Below, one piece after another: positions 47,524 to 59,521 of a stretch of 64,000 bases of DNA. The position numbers and the translations under genes are program-made. The DNA comes from Rotaria socialis (taxonomy: Eukaryota > Rotifera > Eurotatoria > Philodinida > Philodinidae): NCBI GenBank assembly GCA_905331475.1, contig CAJNYU010000186.1, positions 10,620 to 74,619 of the forward strand. The letters run 5' to 3'. Numbering within the stretch: position 1 is the first letter of the stretch; each line of letters starts with the position of its first letter. Below the pieces are notes generated by a model, which ran no database searches, was not told where the DNA came from, and saw only the letters and a program-made list of their open reading frames with translations.

Positions 47524-48938
47524 CAGAGATCAGAGGCAGAATTTTCTACACCGCGGCGAGCACGAGTCGACTCGCCTATACTAATGATGTTATTTTTTGA
47601 TGAATAAATGGAAAATTTTCAGCAAAATCTTTCGTTTTTATTTTAATTGCTTCTAAGCGTTCCCATTTGTAGTGAAGTTTATTGCATTGGTACAGTAAAT
47701 TAGTGTACAGGGTGCCTCAAAAGTCAGGTAATAAACAGAGAACTGTATATCTCCAGAGTTATGATCAGATGAGCTGATTCTTTTCATGATGGGAGAGGAT
47801 ACTTACAAGTTTTTATTCATTCAGCAGTAGCTTGTTAACACACCCTCAATCTAGCATCATCTACTTCAATATGGAATTTGGTCGTTTTTTCTACACACCT
47901 CTATCAGTAGTCAATCACAAAAAATAGAAACGTATCCTATAGCTTATTTGCAAATTCCATTTTGTTGAGCTTGTTAGGATGATCATTTTAGTAACAAAAC
48001 TTATTCTATTTTCGTCAAGAAATGACAGCATCAGAGTCTAAATACTAAAACCTGGCGCGTCGCTTCGACCACAATAGATGTGACCGGTCTAGTTTTTTGA
48101 CGACCGACACTATTTGCAGTCTTCCAGTATTTTGACTCGCAAAACATCTTTCCTTGATGAACATAGAGCATTTTTAAACTAAAACTATTAGTAAAGAAGA
48201 GCTCTAAAAACTACATGTATGATTTGTCAATAAGTTCTTGAATACCTTTGCTTTTTTGTTCACTATAACTCATAAGAGAACTTTATCAAATTTTAACTTA
48301 AGTCACTAGTGCTTCCAGATCTTTTCAGTTCAAATAGATTTGAGAGGAATTTGTGAAGTTAGATAGAATAGAGAAAACTACAGCTTTCAAACGAAGTATT
48401 CTACAGTTTTGAAAATCTAAGAACAGGATTTCGCATCTGATTACAGAAACCCCAAATCTATTGTTTATCTTTGGCACAAATGTGATTTTTTCTCTTTTAA
48501 ATGAATGATAATAATGCTAAGTGATGGTATTAAATCTTTTATTGATGAATAAAAATTTTGAAATATACTGTAACATTAGGAAAAAAATCAATTCATTTGA
48601 TCATAATCCTGTGCAGATATGCAGTTTTCTTTTTGTTAGGTGACTTTTGGCATACTCTGTATATACATATATTCTATTATTCAGTCTAGTTCAACAATTG
48701 CAGCACTGTAGTTCACAATGCATTGTTTATACGCAGTAAAACTTGAACGATTGTTATTTATTGGATTCTCATTTATATTTTTGTATTTTTGAACTTATTT
48801 CAATGTATCAAATGCTCTTTATCTGATTGTTATGGGTGGTTGAGAAACTGTCTAAAAATAACTATTTTGTTATCAAATTTAGACGAGGCGAGGCGAGGCG
48901 GTGGCGAGTCGCTTTTTTGACTGACTCGCGGATCTCTG
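47524..48938. mobile_element. Non-autonomous hAT-like transposon inside Prp8 pseudogene
   Basis: Terminal inverted repeats CAGAGATC (47524-47531) and GATCTCTG (48931-48938), flanked by an exact 8-base target duplication GTTACAAC (47516-47523 and 48939-48946). The 8-base duplication and CAG-type ends are hallmarks of the hAT superfamily. Subterminal GCGACTCGCC-type words occur at both ends (near 47565-47577 and 48905-48911). Removing the element rejoins Prp8 reading RSVTT across the site. No transposase frame is present, so it needed a helper. Confidence 0.85.
47708..48659. mobile_element. Tc1/mariner-like element nested in the hAT element
   Basis: TA at 47706-47707 and 48660-48661 flank imperfect terminal inverted repeats of about 70 bases: the left begins CAGGGTGCCTCAAAAGTCAG, the right (minus strand) CAGAGTATGCCAAAAGTCAC, and the match extends inward to a shared TTATGATCA. 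The 952-base length and lack of a long frame mark it as non-autonomous. It occupies most of the hAT-like element, so it inserted later. Confidence 0.8.
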
Positions 48939-51900
48939 GTTACAACCATTCTATGGGAGACAAGTTTTATTTCGGTTTATTCGAAAGATAATCCAAATCT
49001 ATTATTTAATATGTGTGTTTTTGAATGTCGTATATTACCAAAAATACGAATGACACATGAAGAATTCGTACATAAAGACGGCGCTTGAGATTTACAAAAT
49101 GAAACAACGAAAGAACGTACAGCACAATGTTTTCTACATGTCGACGATGAATCCATGAATCGTTATCACAATCGGGCACGACAAATTTTAATGGCATCAG
49201 GTTCAACAACATTTAAAAAGCTCGTCAATAAATGGAACACAGCGCTAATTGGTTGAATGACTTATTTTCGAGAAGGTGTTGTTAATACACAAGAATTATT
49301 AGATTTACTTCTTAAATGTTAAAACAAAATTCAAACACGTATTAAAATTGGTTTAAATTCAACAATGCCATCTCGATTTCCACCCGTACTCTTCTGCACA
49401 CCAAAAGAATTGGGTGGTTTAGGTATGCTATTCATGGGCCGTGTTTTTATACCACAATCTGATCTTCGATGGTCAAAACAAACCGATGTTGGCATCACAC
49501 ATTTTTGTTCGGGGATGAGTCACAACGAAGATCAACTTATTCCAAATTTATATCGTTATATTATGCCACGGGAAGCTGAATTCATCGATTCACAACGTGT
49601 TTGGACTGAATATGCACTCAAACGACAAGAAGCGATTACACAAAATAAACGTTTAACATTAGAAGATCTTGAAGATACATGGGATCGAGGCATTCCACGT
49701 ATTAATACTCTATTTGAAAAAGATCGACATGCACTTGCTTATGACAAAGGATGGCGTGTACGAACTGACTTCAAACAATATCAGGTAAGCTAATCTTGTG
49801 ACATATAGTTATAATATTGTTCATTTTTATTTAGATTCTCAAACAAAATCCATTTTGGTGGACCCATCAACGGTATGTGTACATGTTTCATTCATTTTCC
49901 ATACTTCATAGTATCACTTTAGACACGACGGAAAATCATGGAATTTAAATAACTATCGTACCGATATGATTCAAGCATTGGACGGTGTCGAAGGCATTCT
50001 TGAACATACACTTTTTAAAGGGTTTGTTATCGAAATTGTATTTTCTGATGCTTTGACATTTTCTAGTTTAGAACGTATTTTCCAACATGAGAAGGTCTTT
50101 TTGGGGAAAAAGCGTCTGGTTTCGAAGAATCTATGCGTTGGAAAAAACTAACCAATGCTCAACGTTCGGGTTTAAATCAGATTCCAAATCGTCGTTTTAC
50201 ATTATGGTGGAGTCCGACAATTAATCATGCTAATATCTACGTTGGTTTTCAAGTCCAACTCCATTTAACGGGTATATTTATGCACGGAAAAATTCCAATT
50301 CACGAAAGTGTTGTTACGGATCATTGGTAAGAAAAAACTCCGTTTAAAATAAAAATTCTTTTTTTCGTTGTTTTTTAGTCAAATTTTCGATCAAGAATTG
50401 GATGCATTAGAAGTCGAAACTGTACAAAAAGAAACAATCCATCGAAGAAAATCCTACAAAATGAATTCATAATCTGCATGTGAGGTTTTTCGAGGTATCG
50501 GCGTTCACAAACCACGATATTCTCCTATTTGCTGCCTATAAATGGAATATCAGTAAACCATCATTATTAGCTGATTCGAAAGATGTTATCGACAATACAA
50601 CATCTAAAAAATACTGGTTCGATGTTCAATTACATCGGGGTGATTATGATTCACATGATGTTGAACGTTATGCTCGTGACAAATTTCTTGACTATACAAC
50701 AGACAACATATCAATTTATCCATCGGCCACAGGTGTCATGATTGGCATTGATTTAGCATATAACTTACATAGTGCATTTGGCAATTGATTTCCTGATTCT
50801 AAACCATTAATACAACAAGCTATGGGCTAAAATAATGAAAGCAAATCCAGCTTTATATGTATTACGTGAAGGTATACGTAAAGGTTTACAATTATATTCA
50901 TCCAAGCCAACAGAACCCTATTTATCGTCACAAAACTATGATGAATTGTTCTCCAATCAAATTATTTGGTTCGTCGATGATACCAATGTCTATCGTGTCA
51001 CAATTCATAAGACCTACGAAGGAAATTTAACAACGAAACCAATCAATGGAGCCATATTTATTTTCAATCCACGTACTGGACAATTATTTTTGAAAATTAT
51101 TCACACATCTGTGTGGGCCGGACAAAAACGTTTAGGACAATTAGCTAAATGGGCGACAGATGAAAAAGTTGCAGCTTTAATTCGTTCATTTCCATTTGAG
51201 GAACAACCGAAACAAATTATCGTTACCCGTAAGGGTATGTTGGATCCATTGCAAGTACATTTACTTGGTAAGTTGATTTTCGTTTGTCGCAAAAAGTTCT
51301 AAATTCTTTCTCTCCTGATAGATTTTCCAAATATCGTCATCAAAGGCAGTGAATTACAATTACCATTTCAAGCCTGTCTTAAAATCGAGAAATTTGGTGA
51401 TTTGATTTTGAAAGCAACTGAACCACAAATGATTATATTTAATCTATACGATGATTGGTTGAAATCGATTTCGTCTTATGCAGCATTTTCACGTTTGATT
51501 CTTATTCTTAAAGCACTGCATGTTAATAACGATCGTGCTAAGATGATTTTAAAACCCGATAAAACAACCATCACTGAAATTCATCATATATGACCAACAT
51601 TAACTAACGATGAATGGATTAAAGTCGAAGTTTCATGGAAAGACTTAATCCTAGCTGATTATGGTAAAAAGAACAATGCCAATGTTGTATCATTAACACA
51701 AAGTGAAATACGTGATATTATCTTGGGTATGGAAATCAGCGCCCCCAGTGCTCGACGACAACAAATAGCTGAATTTGAAAAACAATCGAAAGATACATCA
51801 CAATTAACAGCAACAACGACCGAAACAGTTAATAAACATGGTGAACGAATTATAACAGCAACAACGAGTAATTATTAAACACAAAAATTTGCATCGAAAA

Positions 51901-51949
51901 CTGAACGGCGTCTGCGAGCTATTTCAGCAACAAACTTGCATTTAAGCAC

Positions 51950-53440
51950 AAATCATACCTACGGTTCATCGGATGATGTTAAAGAAATACGCTATCGTTA
52001 TAATTTACCGAAAAACGTCCTTAAAAAAATTCATCATAATCTCCGATCTTCGTACACAACTGAGACAATCCATTGAAATTTTCACAAATAAAAACAATCT
52101 ATGTTACATTTCTGGTTATTTATATTGTGTTAGTCCACCAGGTATTCCACAAGTTAAAGAAATTCGTTGTGTCGTGTTAACACCAAAAAAGGGCGCACAG
52201 ATCAAACTGTTCATTTACCAAATATACTACCGCGACGTGAATATCTTAGGGTAAGAAAATGAAAGTGAGTTTTTTCAATGTTCTATCGTGTATTACGTTT
52301 ATTAAATAGCATATAGAACCACTTGGATGGACTCGTACTCAACCCAATGATTTACCACAATTATCACCGCACGATATCACAACGCATGCTAAAACAATTG
52401 ATGCTCATGCATCATGCGATGGAGAAAAAACAATTGTTATAACATGTTCATTTACACGGCGTTCAGTTTCATTGAAAGCTTATAAATTAACACCAACTGG
52501 CTATGATTGGGGTCGATCAAATACTGACCGTGGAAATAATTCGAAAGGTTTGATTACTTCAAAAAAAAAGTAATTTTTATACAGTATTCTTTTTCAGGAT
52601 ATGCACTGGCGCACTATGAAAAAGTTCCATTGTCAGTATCCGATCGTTTCTTGGGATTCTTCGTGACACCAGAACAAGGTTCATGGAATTATAATTTCAT
52701 GGTGAGTCGAAATTCTTTTCATTTGTTTTTATAGATTCATTTGTATTTTTTAGGATGTTAGTCATGATGCAGATATGAAATACGATTTAATTTTATCAAG
52801 CCCAAAAAAATTTGATGATGAACTTCATCATTCATCGCATTTCATGAACTTTTCGAATGAAGAAAATTCGGACACATTTTCAACTGATCGTGAAGATCGA
52901 TTTAGTTGAAAACACATCGACCCGGTTATTGATTATTGTATAGTTTGGCTTCTTTTTTTGTTTGTTTTTTGCCTTTTGCTGTTGTTCTTTTCTTTGTGAG
53001 ATAATGAATTGTCATGAGACTTATTGAATAAGTTTCATCATGAAGAATGTTTTGAAAGATTTTTTTCTGTTCGTGTATTGCAGATTTAATCGTTTTTAGT
53101 AAGAAGAAAAAGACTATGAGTGAACAAATCGATGCAAGTAAGAATAATGACGCCCCGAATACGAATGAAAATTCCGCGGCACCTAAAACGTCGACACTTG
53201 ATTTAACGATCAAAACACCAAAAGATGAAAAGGATATGTTAATTGATGCATCTTCAACTGTTAAAAAGGTGGCTATTTATATTTTTCTTTGGTAATAATG
53301 ATTTTGTGTTTCTGTCTATTAGTTAAATGATATAATGGTACATGAATTTACTACATCAATCGATCAAACGAGTACGACATATTCGGGTGAGATTGGAAAA
53401 GACGATGATGATCTCAAACAACATGGTAAAACGGCAAACG
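51950..53440 (+). repeat. Tandem duplicated block, copy 1 (first part)
   Basis: Prp8 3' end, its 3' flank and the ubiquilin 5' exons. It repeats in direct orientation at about 55356-56900, offset about 3,472 bases (the Prp8 stop codons are at 52907-52909 and 56379-56381). A continuation, 53930-54610, repeats at about 56990-57670 with the smaller offset of about 3,080, because copy 1 has gained an inserted element. Confidence 0.85.
53116..53440 (+). pseudogene. Ubiquilin 5' fragment (UBL domain), copy 1
   Basis: ATG at 53116 starts MSEQIDASKNNDAPNTNENS; exon 1 ends at 53268 (KTPKDEKDMLIDASSTVKK), and exon 2 begins after TCTATTAG with LNDIMVHEFTTSIDQTSTTY, SGEIGKDDDDLKQHG. This is the N-terminal ubiquitin-like domain of ubiquilin, the proteasome shuttle, recognised from the TPK..V..SSTV spacing and GKI.KD.D.L.QHG end. 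The rest of ubiquilin (STI1 repeats, UBA) is missing: the sequence runs into an inserted element at 53464 and then unrelated sequence. A 5' gene fragment, not a working gene. Confidence 0.7.
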
Positions 53441-53463
53441 TCTCTCGTTTAAAAAAGAAACGA

Positions 53464-53755
53464 ATCCCTAATCGACTCTCCCCCAACGACCCCCCGGGGA
53501 GTCCCTGTAAAATAACGAAATCCCTGGGGAGTCCCTGCCGTGAGTCCCCGGGGATTTCTCTGGGGAGAATTGATAAAATTTTTTAAAATAAAAAAAACTT
53601 TTTAATTTTTTTAATTTTTAAAAAATTAAGAAGAATTTATTAGTAATTAGATATTTCATCGATTTTGACCAGATAACGCCCCGGGGAGTCCCCGCAAAAG
53701 AACGAAATCCCTAGGGACTCCCTGGGGATTCTTCTAGGGAGAGTTGACTAGGGAT
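53464..53755. mobile_element. 292-base inverted-repeat element with GGGGAGTCCC words
   Basis: Inverted ends ATCCCTAATCGACTCTCCCC (left) and, on the minus strand, ATCCCTAGTCAACTCTCCCT (right). G/C-rich arms hold repeated GGGGAGTCCC words around an A/T core. The sister copy of the block has an uninterrupted version here (about 56935-56965: GCGACTAATTGATTACTG), so the element arrived after the duplication. The target duplication is not clear. Confidence 0.75.
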
Positions 53756-54212
53756 AACTGATTACTGTCCTGTTCAACATTAAAAGTTCTTAAAACAAAT
53801 AGATGTTTTTTTGTTCAATTTCAAACAATCGTATACGACTGATTCATTATTTGTTTCAACAAAAAAATTTTTTTTTCATCCACTGATTTAAAGTTGTCCT
53901 TGCAATCATGGTAACATTTAACTAATTTTTCAAAACAGAAAATTAAGAATACTTTTTTCTAACTAATGACACTGGGAACAGTAGAAAAAGCCATCAATTT
54001 GCTATAGAAGCTATCAAGGCGTCATTTAGTTTTTCTTTCGTTGAAAATCTCTTTCGCTATTATTAGGAAGAATCAAACCGACTTTTTTCTGGATCGAGTT
54101 CGGGTTCGGTTTGGTACGTTTTCGGTCACTGGAAAGAATAAAGAAAATGAATTGAAATTGTGTACTTTTATATATATATATTAATTTTGTTCTATTTTCT
54201 TGTGTTAATTAG

Positions 54213-55420
54213 CTGAAAATGATACGACAAATAAACAAGCTTCATCCACAACTTGCACTGATTCAATTGAAACATTTCAATTAAATTTTTATCGTGTACA
54301 TGTTCATTTCTTATTTCCGGAAAACGAGAAAAAAGCTATATACGAACGCTGTTGTGAAGTAAAACGATTTTTGACAAATCTTCTTTCAGTTGATCCTCGT
54401 TGTACCCAAGTATGGGCAAATATTATTGCCGATGCTTATGAAAAAATTTCATTTGATTCAACGCGATCAGAAATTCATAACCTACTTTTCACGAGATCAA
54501 CTATCCCAACATCTAGGCTACAAGAATTGATTGCAACAAGAATTATTATCGCTGTTGTTCATCCTGATGCACCGGTAAATCCATCAGTTCTTGATCCAGT
54601 TCGAACCAAGGAATATGCTACAACGACACGATTTGAAGATAAAGCTTTAATTGCAATCAATCCAATGGTATTTAGCAGTGAAACAACAAGTAAACATTTC
54701 ATTATTATAGAATTGTCAAACAAAAACAAGGATCAATTTAGAAAATTGACTATATATTTTTTTGTTTCAGTTCACGGAAGTCGTATTTCTCACGAATCGT
54801 CGACGCTATTTTTGGCTATTCTATTTTTACATGAAATTACTCATGGCGTTAAATATTTTAGCCAAAAAAATAAAACTACACCAGAACTACCATTTTTTAA
54901 AACATATTCAAGTCCTGATGAACACGATGGTGGAAATGCATTGGAACATGAATTGCTGTCTGGTGAAATCCATATTAATCGTGATTCCACACATACTGAC
55001 GTGGACTTGTTTATCCTTGATGAAGATGGTCGAAATTTTAAACTGTCGCCCTCAGATATTAATGACTGCTTGTCAAAGAATAGTCTTAAACCATTATCAT
55101 CATTAGTTCATCGATTACGATTAAAACGTCGCCGTTCGAATGATGGCAGAAAAATTCAATGCAATTATTCCGAATCGCCTGATCTCCAAAAAGAAAAAAA
55201 CGATCAAGAACTCGTACCTCTACTCCGCTATCATACGCGAAGAATTGTTTTCCAAGAAACTGATGATGTTGATACAAATGAATCGTATGAATCGTTGTTA
55301 AAGTACCACTGTGAAGGACATAATGACCAAGCGCAATCCCCAGATGATTCACTACTATATGTTTCATCGGATGATGTTAATGGAACAGGTTACCGTTATA
55401 TTTTACCGGAAAATATTTAA
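54213..55420 (+). CDS. Fragment of unidentified HEITH-motif protein fused to Prp8 piece
   Basis: An open frame entered through a TTAATTAG acceptor at 54211, without an in-frame ATG until about 54664, so the first exon is missing. Residues run ENDTTNKQASSTTCTDSIET, VHVHFLFPENEKKAIYERCC, then, across a probable 80-base in-frame intron (about 54690-54770), SSTLFLAILFLHEITHGVKY. HEITH fits the HExxH zinc-binding motif of zincin metallopeptidases in a hydrophobic helix, but a third ligand was not assigned and the family was not recognised. The C-terminal part is acidic and basic low-complexity sequence. The last 22 codons (YVSSDDVNGTGYRYILPENI) are Prp8: the frame is a chimera at about 55353. Whether it is expressed is unknown. 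Confidence 0.5.
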
Positions 55421-56381
55421 AAAAAATTATTGTTATATCCGATCATCGTACACAAGTAAGACATTCAATAGGAATTGGCAAAAAAAACAAATAATTTATT
55501 TTAGATTGCTGGCTATTTATATGGTGTCAGTCCATCAGATAATCCTCAAGTTAAAGAAATTCATTGCGTTGTTTTACCACCACAATGGGGTAAACGTGAA
55601 ACTGTTCATTTACCCAATATATTACCGGAACATGAATCTTTTAAGGTAAGATAATAAAAATATACGATGAGTGTTTCCAAGACCAACAGTTATAACTTCT
55701 TCTCCGATTGTATCTAAGAAAAAAAATGGTTCTTGTATTTTCGTTTATTACTACAGTATAACATTTATTTTAATAAATAGGATATGGAACCACTTGGATG
55801 GATTCATACTCAACCCAAGGAATTACCACAATTGTCACCGCAAGATATTACAACACACGCTAAAATAATGAATGATCATGCATCATGGGATGGAGAAAAG
55901 ACAATTGTTATAACATGCTCATTTACACCGCGTTCAACTTCTTTGAAAGCTTATAAATTAACACCAACTGGCTATGATTGGGGTCGATCAAATACTGACC
56001 GTGGAAATAATTCGAAAGGTTTGATTACTTCAAAAAAAAAGTAATTTTTATACAGTATTCTTTTTCAGGATATGCACTGGCGCACTATGAAAAAGTTCCA
56101 TTGTCAGTATCCGATCGTTTCTTGGGATTCTTCGTGACACCAGAACAAGGCTCATGGAATTATAATTTCATGGTGAGTCGAAATTCTTTTCATTTGTTTT
56201 TATAGATTCATTTGTATTTTTTTAGGATGTTAGTCATGATGCAGATATGAAATATGATTTAATTTTATCAAGTCCAAAAAAATTTGATGATGAACTTCAT
56301 CATCCATCGCATTTCATGAACTTTTCGAATGAAGAAAATTCGGACACATTTTCAACTGATCGCGAAGATCGATTTAGTTGA
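55353..56381 (+). pseudogene. PRPF8: Prp8 C-terminal (MPN) fragment, second copy
   Basis: Starts abruptly at YVSSDDVNGTGYRYILP and continues through [40 protein letters not shown] and SHFMNFSNEENSDTFSTDRE to the normal stop at 56381. Introns are retained (for example the GTAAG donor at 55456 with its acceptor at 55502). This is the JAB1/MPN-like domain that regulates the Brr2 helicase. It is better preserved than the same region of the first copy: exons from 55503 on are open, but the first exon shifts frame near 55420 (ENI then stop). Without the rest of Prp8 it is a relic of tandem duplication. Confidence 0.85.
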
Positions 56382-56569
56382 AAACACATCGACCCGGTTA
56401 TTGATTATTGTATAATTTGGCTTCTTTTTTTTGTTTGCTTTTTTTGTCTTCTGCTGTTGTTCTTTTCTCTGTGAGAAAATAAATTGTCATGAGACTTATT
56501 GAATAAGTGTGGTCATCAAGAATGACTTGAAAGATTTTTTTTGTTGTTTTATTGCAGATTTAATTGTCT

Positions 56570-56900
56570 TGAATAATAAGAAGAAGACCACGAGTGAAAG
56601 AATGAATGCATGTAATAGTAATGACGCTCTGCTTAAGAATGAAAATTCCGGGGCGAATGAAATGTCTACACTTAAATTAACAATCGAAACACCAAAAGAT
56701 AAAAAGGATATCTTAATTGATGCATCGTCAACTGTTAAGCAGGTGACTATTTACATTTTGGTTTGGTAATAATCATTTTTTCATTCATTATGTTAGTTAA
56801 AAGATATAGCGATCAATGAATTTTCTACATCCATGAATCAAATGTGTATGATATATGCGGGTAAAATTCTAAAGACGAGGACGATATTAAAAAACATGTA
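56570..56900 (+). pseudogene. Ubiquilin 5' fragment (UBL domain), copy 2
   Basis: Sister of the fragment at 53116. The start codon has become ACG (near 56593). The exons read STLKLTIETPKDKKDILIDA, SSTVKQ and then KDIAINEFSTSMNQMCMIYA, GKILK before a frameshift (KTRTILKNM-stop) near 56870. Non-functional. Confidence 0.7.
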
Positions 56901-57296
56901 AAACAACAAACTTTTCTCTTTTAAAAAAGAGAAGCGACTAATTGATTACTGCGCTGTTCAACATTAAAATAAAGTTGTCTTTGCAATCATGGTAACGTTT
57001 AACTAATTTTTCAAAACAGAAAATTAAGAATACTTTTTTCTAACTAATGACACTGGGAACAGTAGAAAAAGCCATCAATTTGCTATAGAAGCTATCACGG
57101 CGTCATTTAGTTTTTCTTTCGTTGAAAATCTCTTTTGCTATTATTAGGAAGAATCAAGCCGACTTTTTTCTGGATCGAGTTCGGGTTCGGTTTGGTACGT
57201 TTTCGGTCACTGGAAAGAATAAAGAAAATGAATTGAAATTGTGTACTTTTATATATATATATTAATTTTGTTCTATTTTCTTGTGTTAATTAGCTG

Positions 57297-57671
57297 AAAA
57301 TGATACGACAAATAAACAAGCTTCATCCACAACTTGCACTGATTCAATTGAAACATTTCAATTAAATTTTTATCGTGTACATGTTCATTTCTTATTTCCG
57401 GAAAACGAGAAAAAAGCTATATACGAACGCTGTTGTGAAGTAAAACGATTTTTGACAAATCTTCTTTCAGTTGATCCTCGTTGTACCCAAGTATGGGCAA
57501 ATATTATTGCCGATGCTTTTGAAAAAATTACAGAGCTTTCGCCACTGTCACAAATTTATCAAACTTCAAGACATCTAGGCTACAATAATTGATTGCAACA
57601 AGAATTAGTGTTGTTATCGTTCATACAGATGCAGCAGCTGATCCATCAGTTCTTGATCCAATTAGAACCAA
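57297..57671 (+). pseudogene. HEITH-gene 5' part, second copy, truncated
   Basis: Repeats the first 300-odd bases of the frame at 54213 almost exactly up to ANIIADAFEKI, then carries a deletion/frameshift (near 57528) and a stop, and breaks off at GAACCAAGG, where copy 1 continues into EYATTTRFEDK. At the break the Prp8 N-terminal fragment begins. Confidence 0.75.
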
Positions 57672-59521
57672 GGTCAAAAAGAAGATACCCCAGCTGAACA
57701 TATTCGAAAAATAATTTCCGATCATGGTGATATGACAAACAGAAAATTTCGTCATGATAAACGTGTATATTTAGATGTTTTAAAATATATGCCATATGCT
57801 GTGCTGAAATTACTTGAAAACATGCCCATGCCATGGGAACATACACGTAATATTAGGGTCATTTATCATATAACAGGTGCTATTACATTTGTGGATGAAA
57901 TTCCATGGATTATCGAGCCCGTTTTTATTGCTCAATAGGGTACAATATGGATTATGATGCGACGTGAAAAGCGCGATCGACGACATTTTCAACGTATGCG
58001 ATTTCCGCCATTCGATGATGAAAAACCGCCGTTGGACTATGCCGACAATATTTTCGATGTTGAACCATTGGAAGCAATACAATTGCAATTAGATCCCGAC
58101 GAAGATAAAGCCACTTATGAATGGTTCTACGATCATAAATCATTAACAGATAGGAAGTAAGTTCATCATTTCTTGAACACGGAGAATAGTCATGTTTACT
58201 TTAGAATGGTGAACGGTTCAACCTATTGTCGATGGCACTTGACATTACCAAATCTTTCCACGCTGTATCGTATGGGTAATCAATTATTAACTGATCTCGT
58301 TGATGATAATTACTTCTATTTATTTGATTTGAAATCATTTTTTTACTGCGAAATCATTTAATGTTGCTATTCGAGGTGGTCCTAAATTCGAACCACTCGT
58401 TAAAGAAGTTAATCCTAAGTAATTATTTTTTGTTAATTATTCGAAAAATATTTTATTCTTTTTTTCTAGTGATGAAGATTGGAATGAATTTAATGATATC
58501 AATAAAATCATCATTCGCCAACCAATAATGTACAGAATATCGTATTGCATTTCCATATTTATACAATTCGTATCAATTCAAGGTTTATCTCGCTGAGTAT
58601 CACACGTCCAATGTTGTCTTCATTAAAACCGAAGATCCTGATTTACCAGCATTTTATTTCGATCCATTGATAAATCCAATAGCACATCGTCATACTGTCA
58701 AATCAGTCGATGCACAAATCGATGTCTTAACTCAAGATTACGACAACGAGGAAGAAGAATTCGTTCTGCCCGAACAATTCGAACCATTATTAACCGGTGT
58801 ATCATTGAATACAGATAACACAGCCAATGGTACTGCATTATTATGGGCACCACGTCCATTCAACCTTCGTTCGGGCCGTACACGACGTGCACTTGACATT
58901 CCATTAGTTAAATCCTGATATCTTGAACGTTCTCCAAGTGAACATCCTGTTAAAGTTCGTGTATCCTATCAAAAGTTATTAAAATGCTTCGTTTTAAATG
59001 CTTTACATCATCGTAAACCGAAGCCACAGAAAAAAACGTTATCTATTTCGGTCATTTAAATCAACGAAATTCTTTCAATCAATGACCCACGATTGGGTTG
59101 AACTCGGTTTAGAAGTCTGCCGACAAGGTTATAATATGTTGAATTTATTAATTCATCGTAAAAATTTTAATAATCTTCATTTGGATTATAACTTCAATTT
59201 AAAACCAGTGAAAACATGAACAACGAAAGAACGTAAAAAAAATCACGTTTCGGAAATGCATTTCATTTATGTCATGAAATATTACGTTTAACAAAATAAA
59301 TTGTTGATAGTCATGTGCAATATCGTTTCGGTAATGTCGATGCATTTCAATTGGCTCATGATTTACAATACACATTTGCACATGTTGACCAATTAACTGG
59401 CATGTATCGTTATAAATACAAACTAATGAGACAAATTCGTCTATGCAACGATGTAAAACGTTTAATTTATTATCGTTTCCACACCGGACCTGTTGGCAAA
59501 GGACCTGATTGTGCTATATGA
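57672..59521 (+). pseudogene. PRPF8: Prp8 N-terminal third, decayed
   Basis: Begins [20 protein letters not shown], continues [60 protein letters not shown], and ends [11 protein letters not shown] followed by TGA at 59519, exactly where Trp is expected. The next residues of the protein (WAPGWRIW) are found at 45859, so this piece and the C-terminal piece abut perfectly in the ancestral gene but are in swapped order here. In-frame stops at 57936, 58916, 59217, 59296 and 59519; frameshifts near 58380 and 58540. Introns are kept (58158, 58418). Confidence 0.9.
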
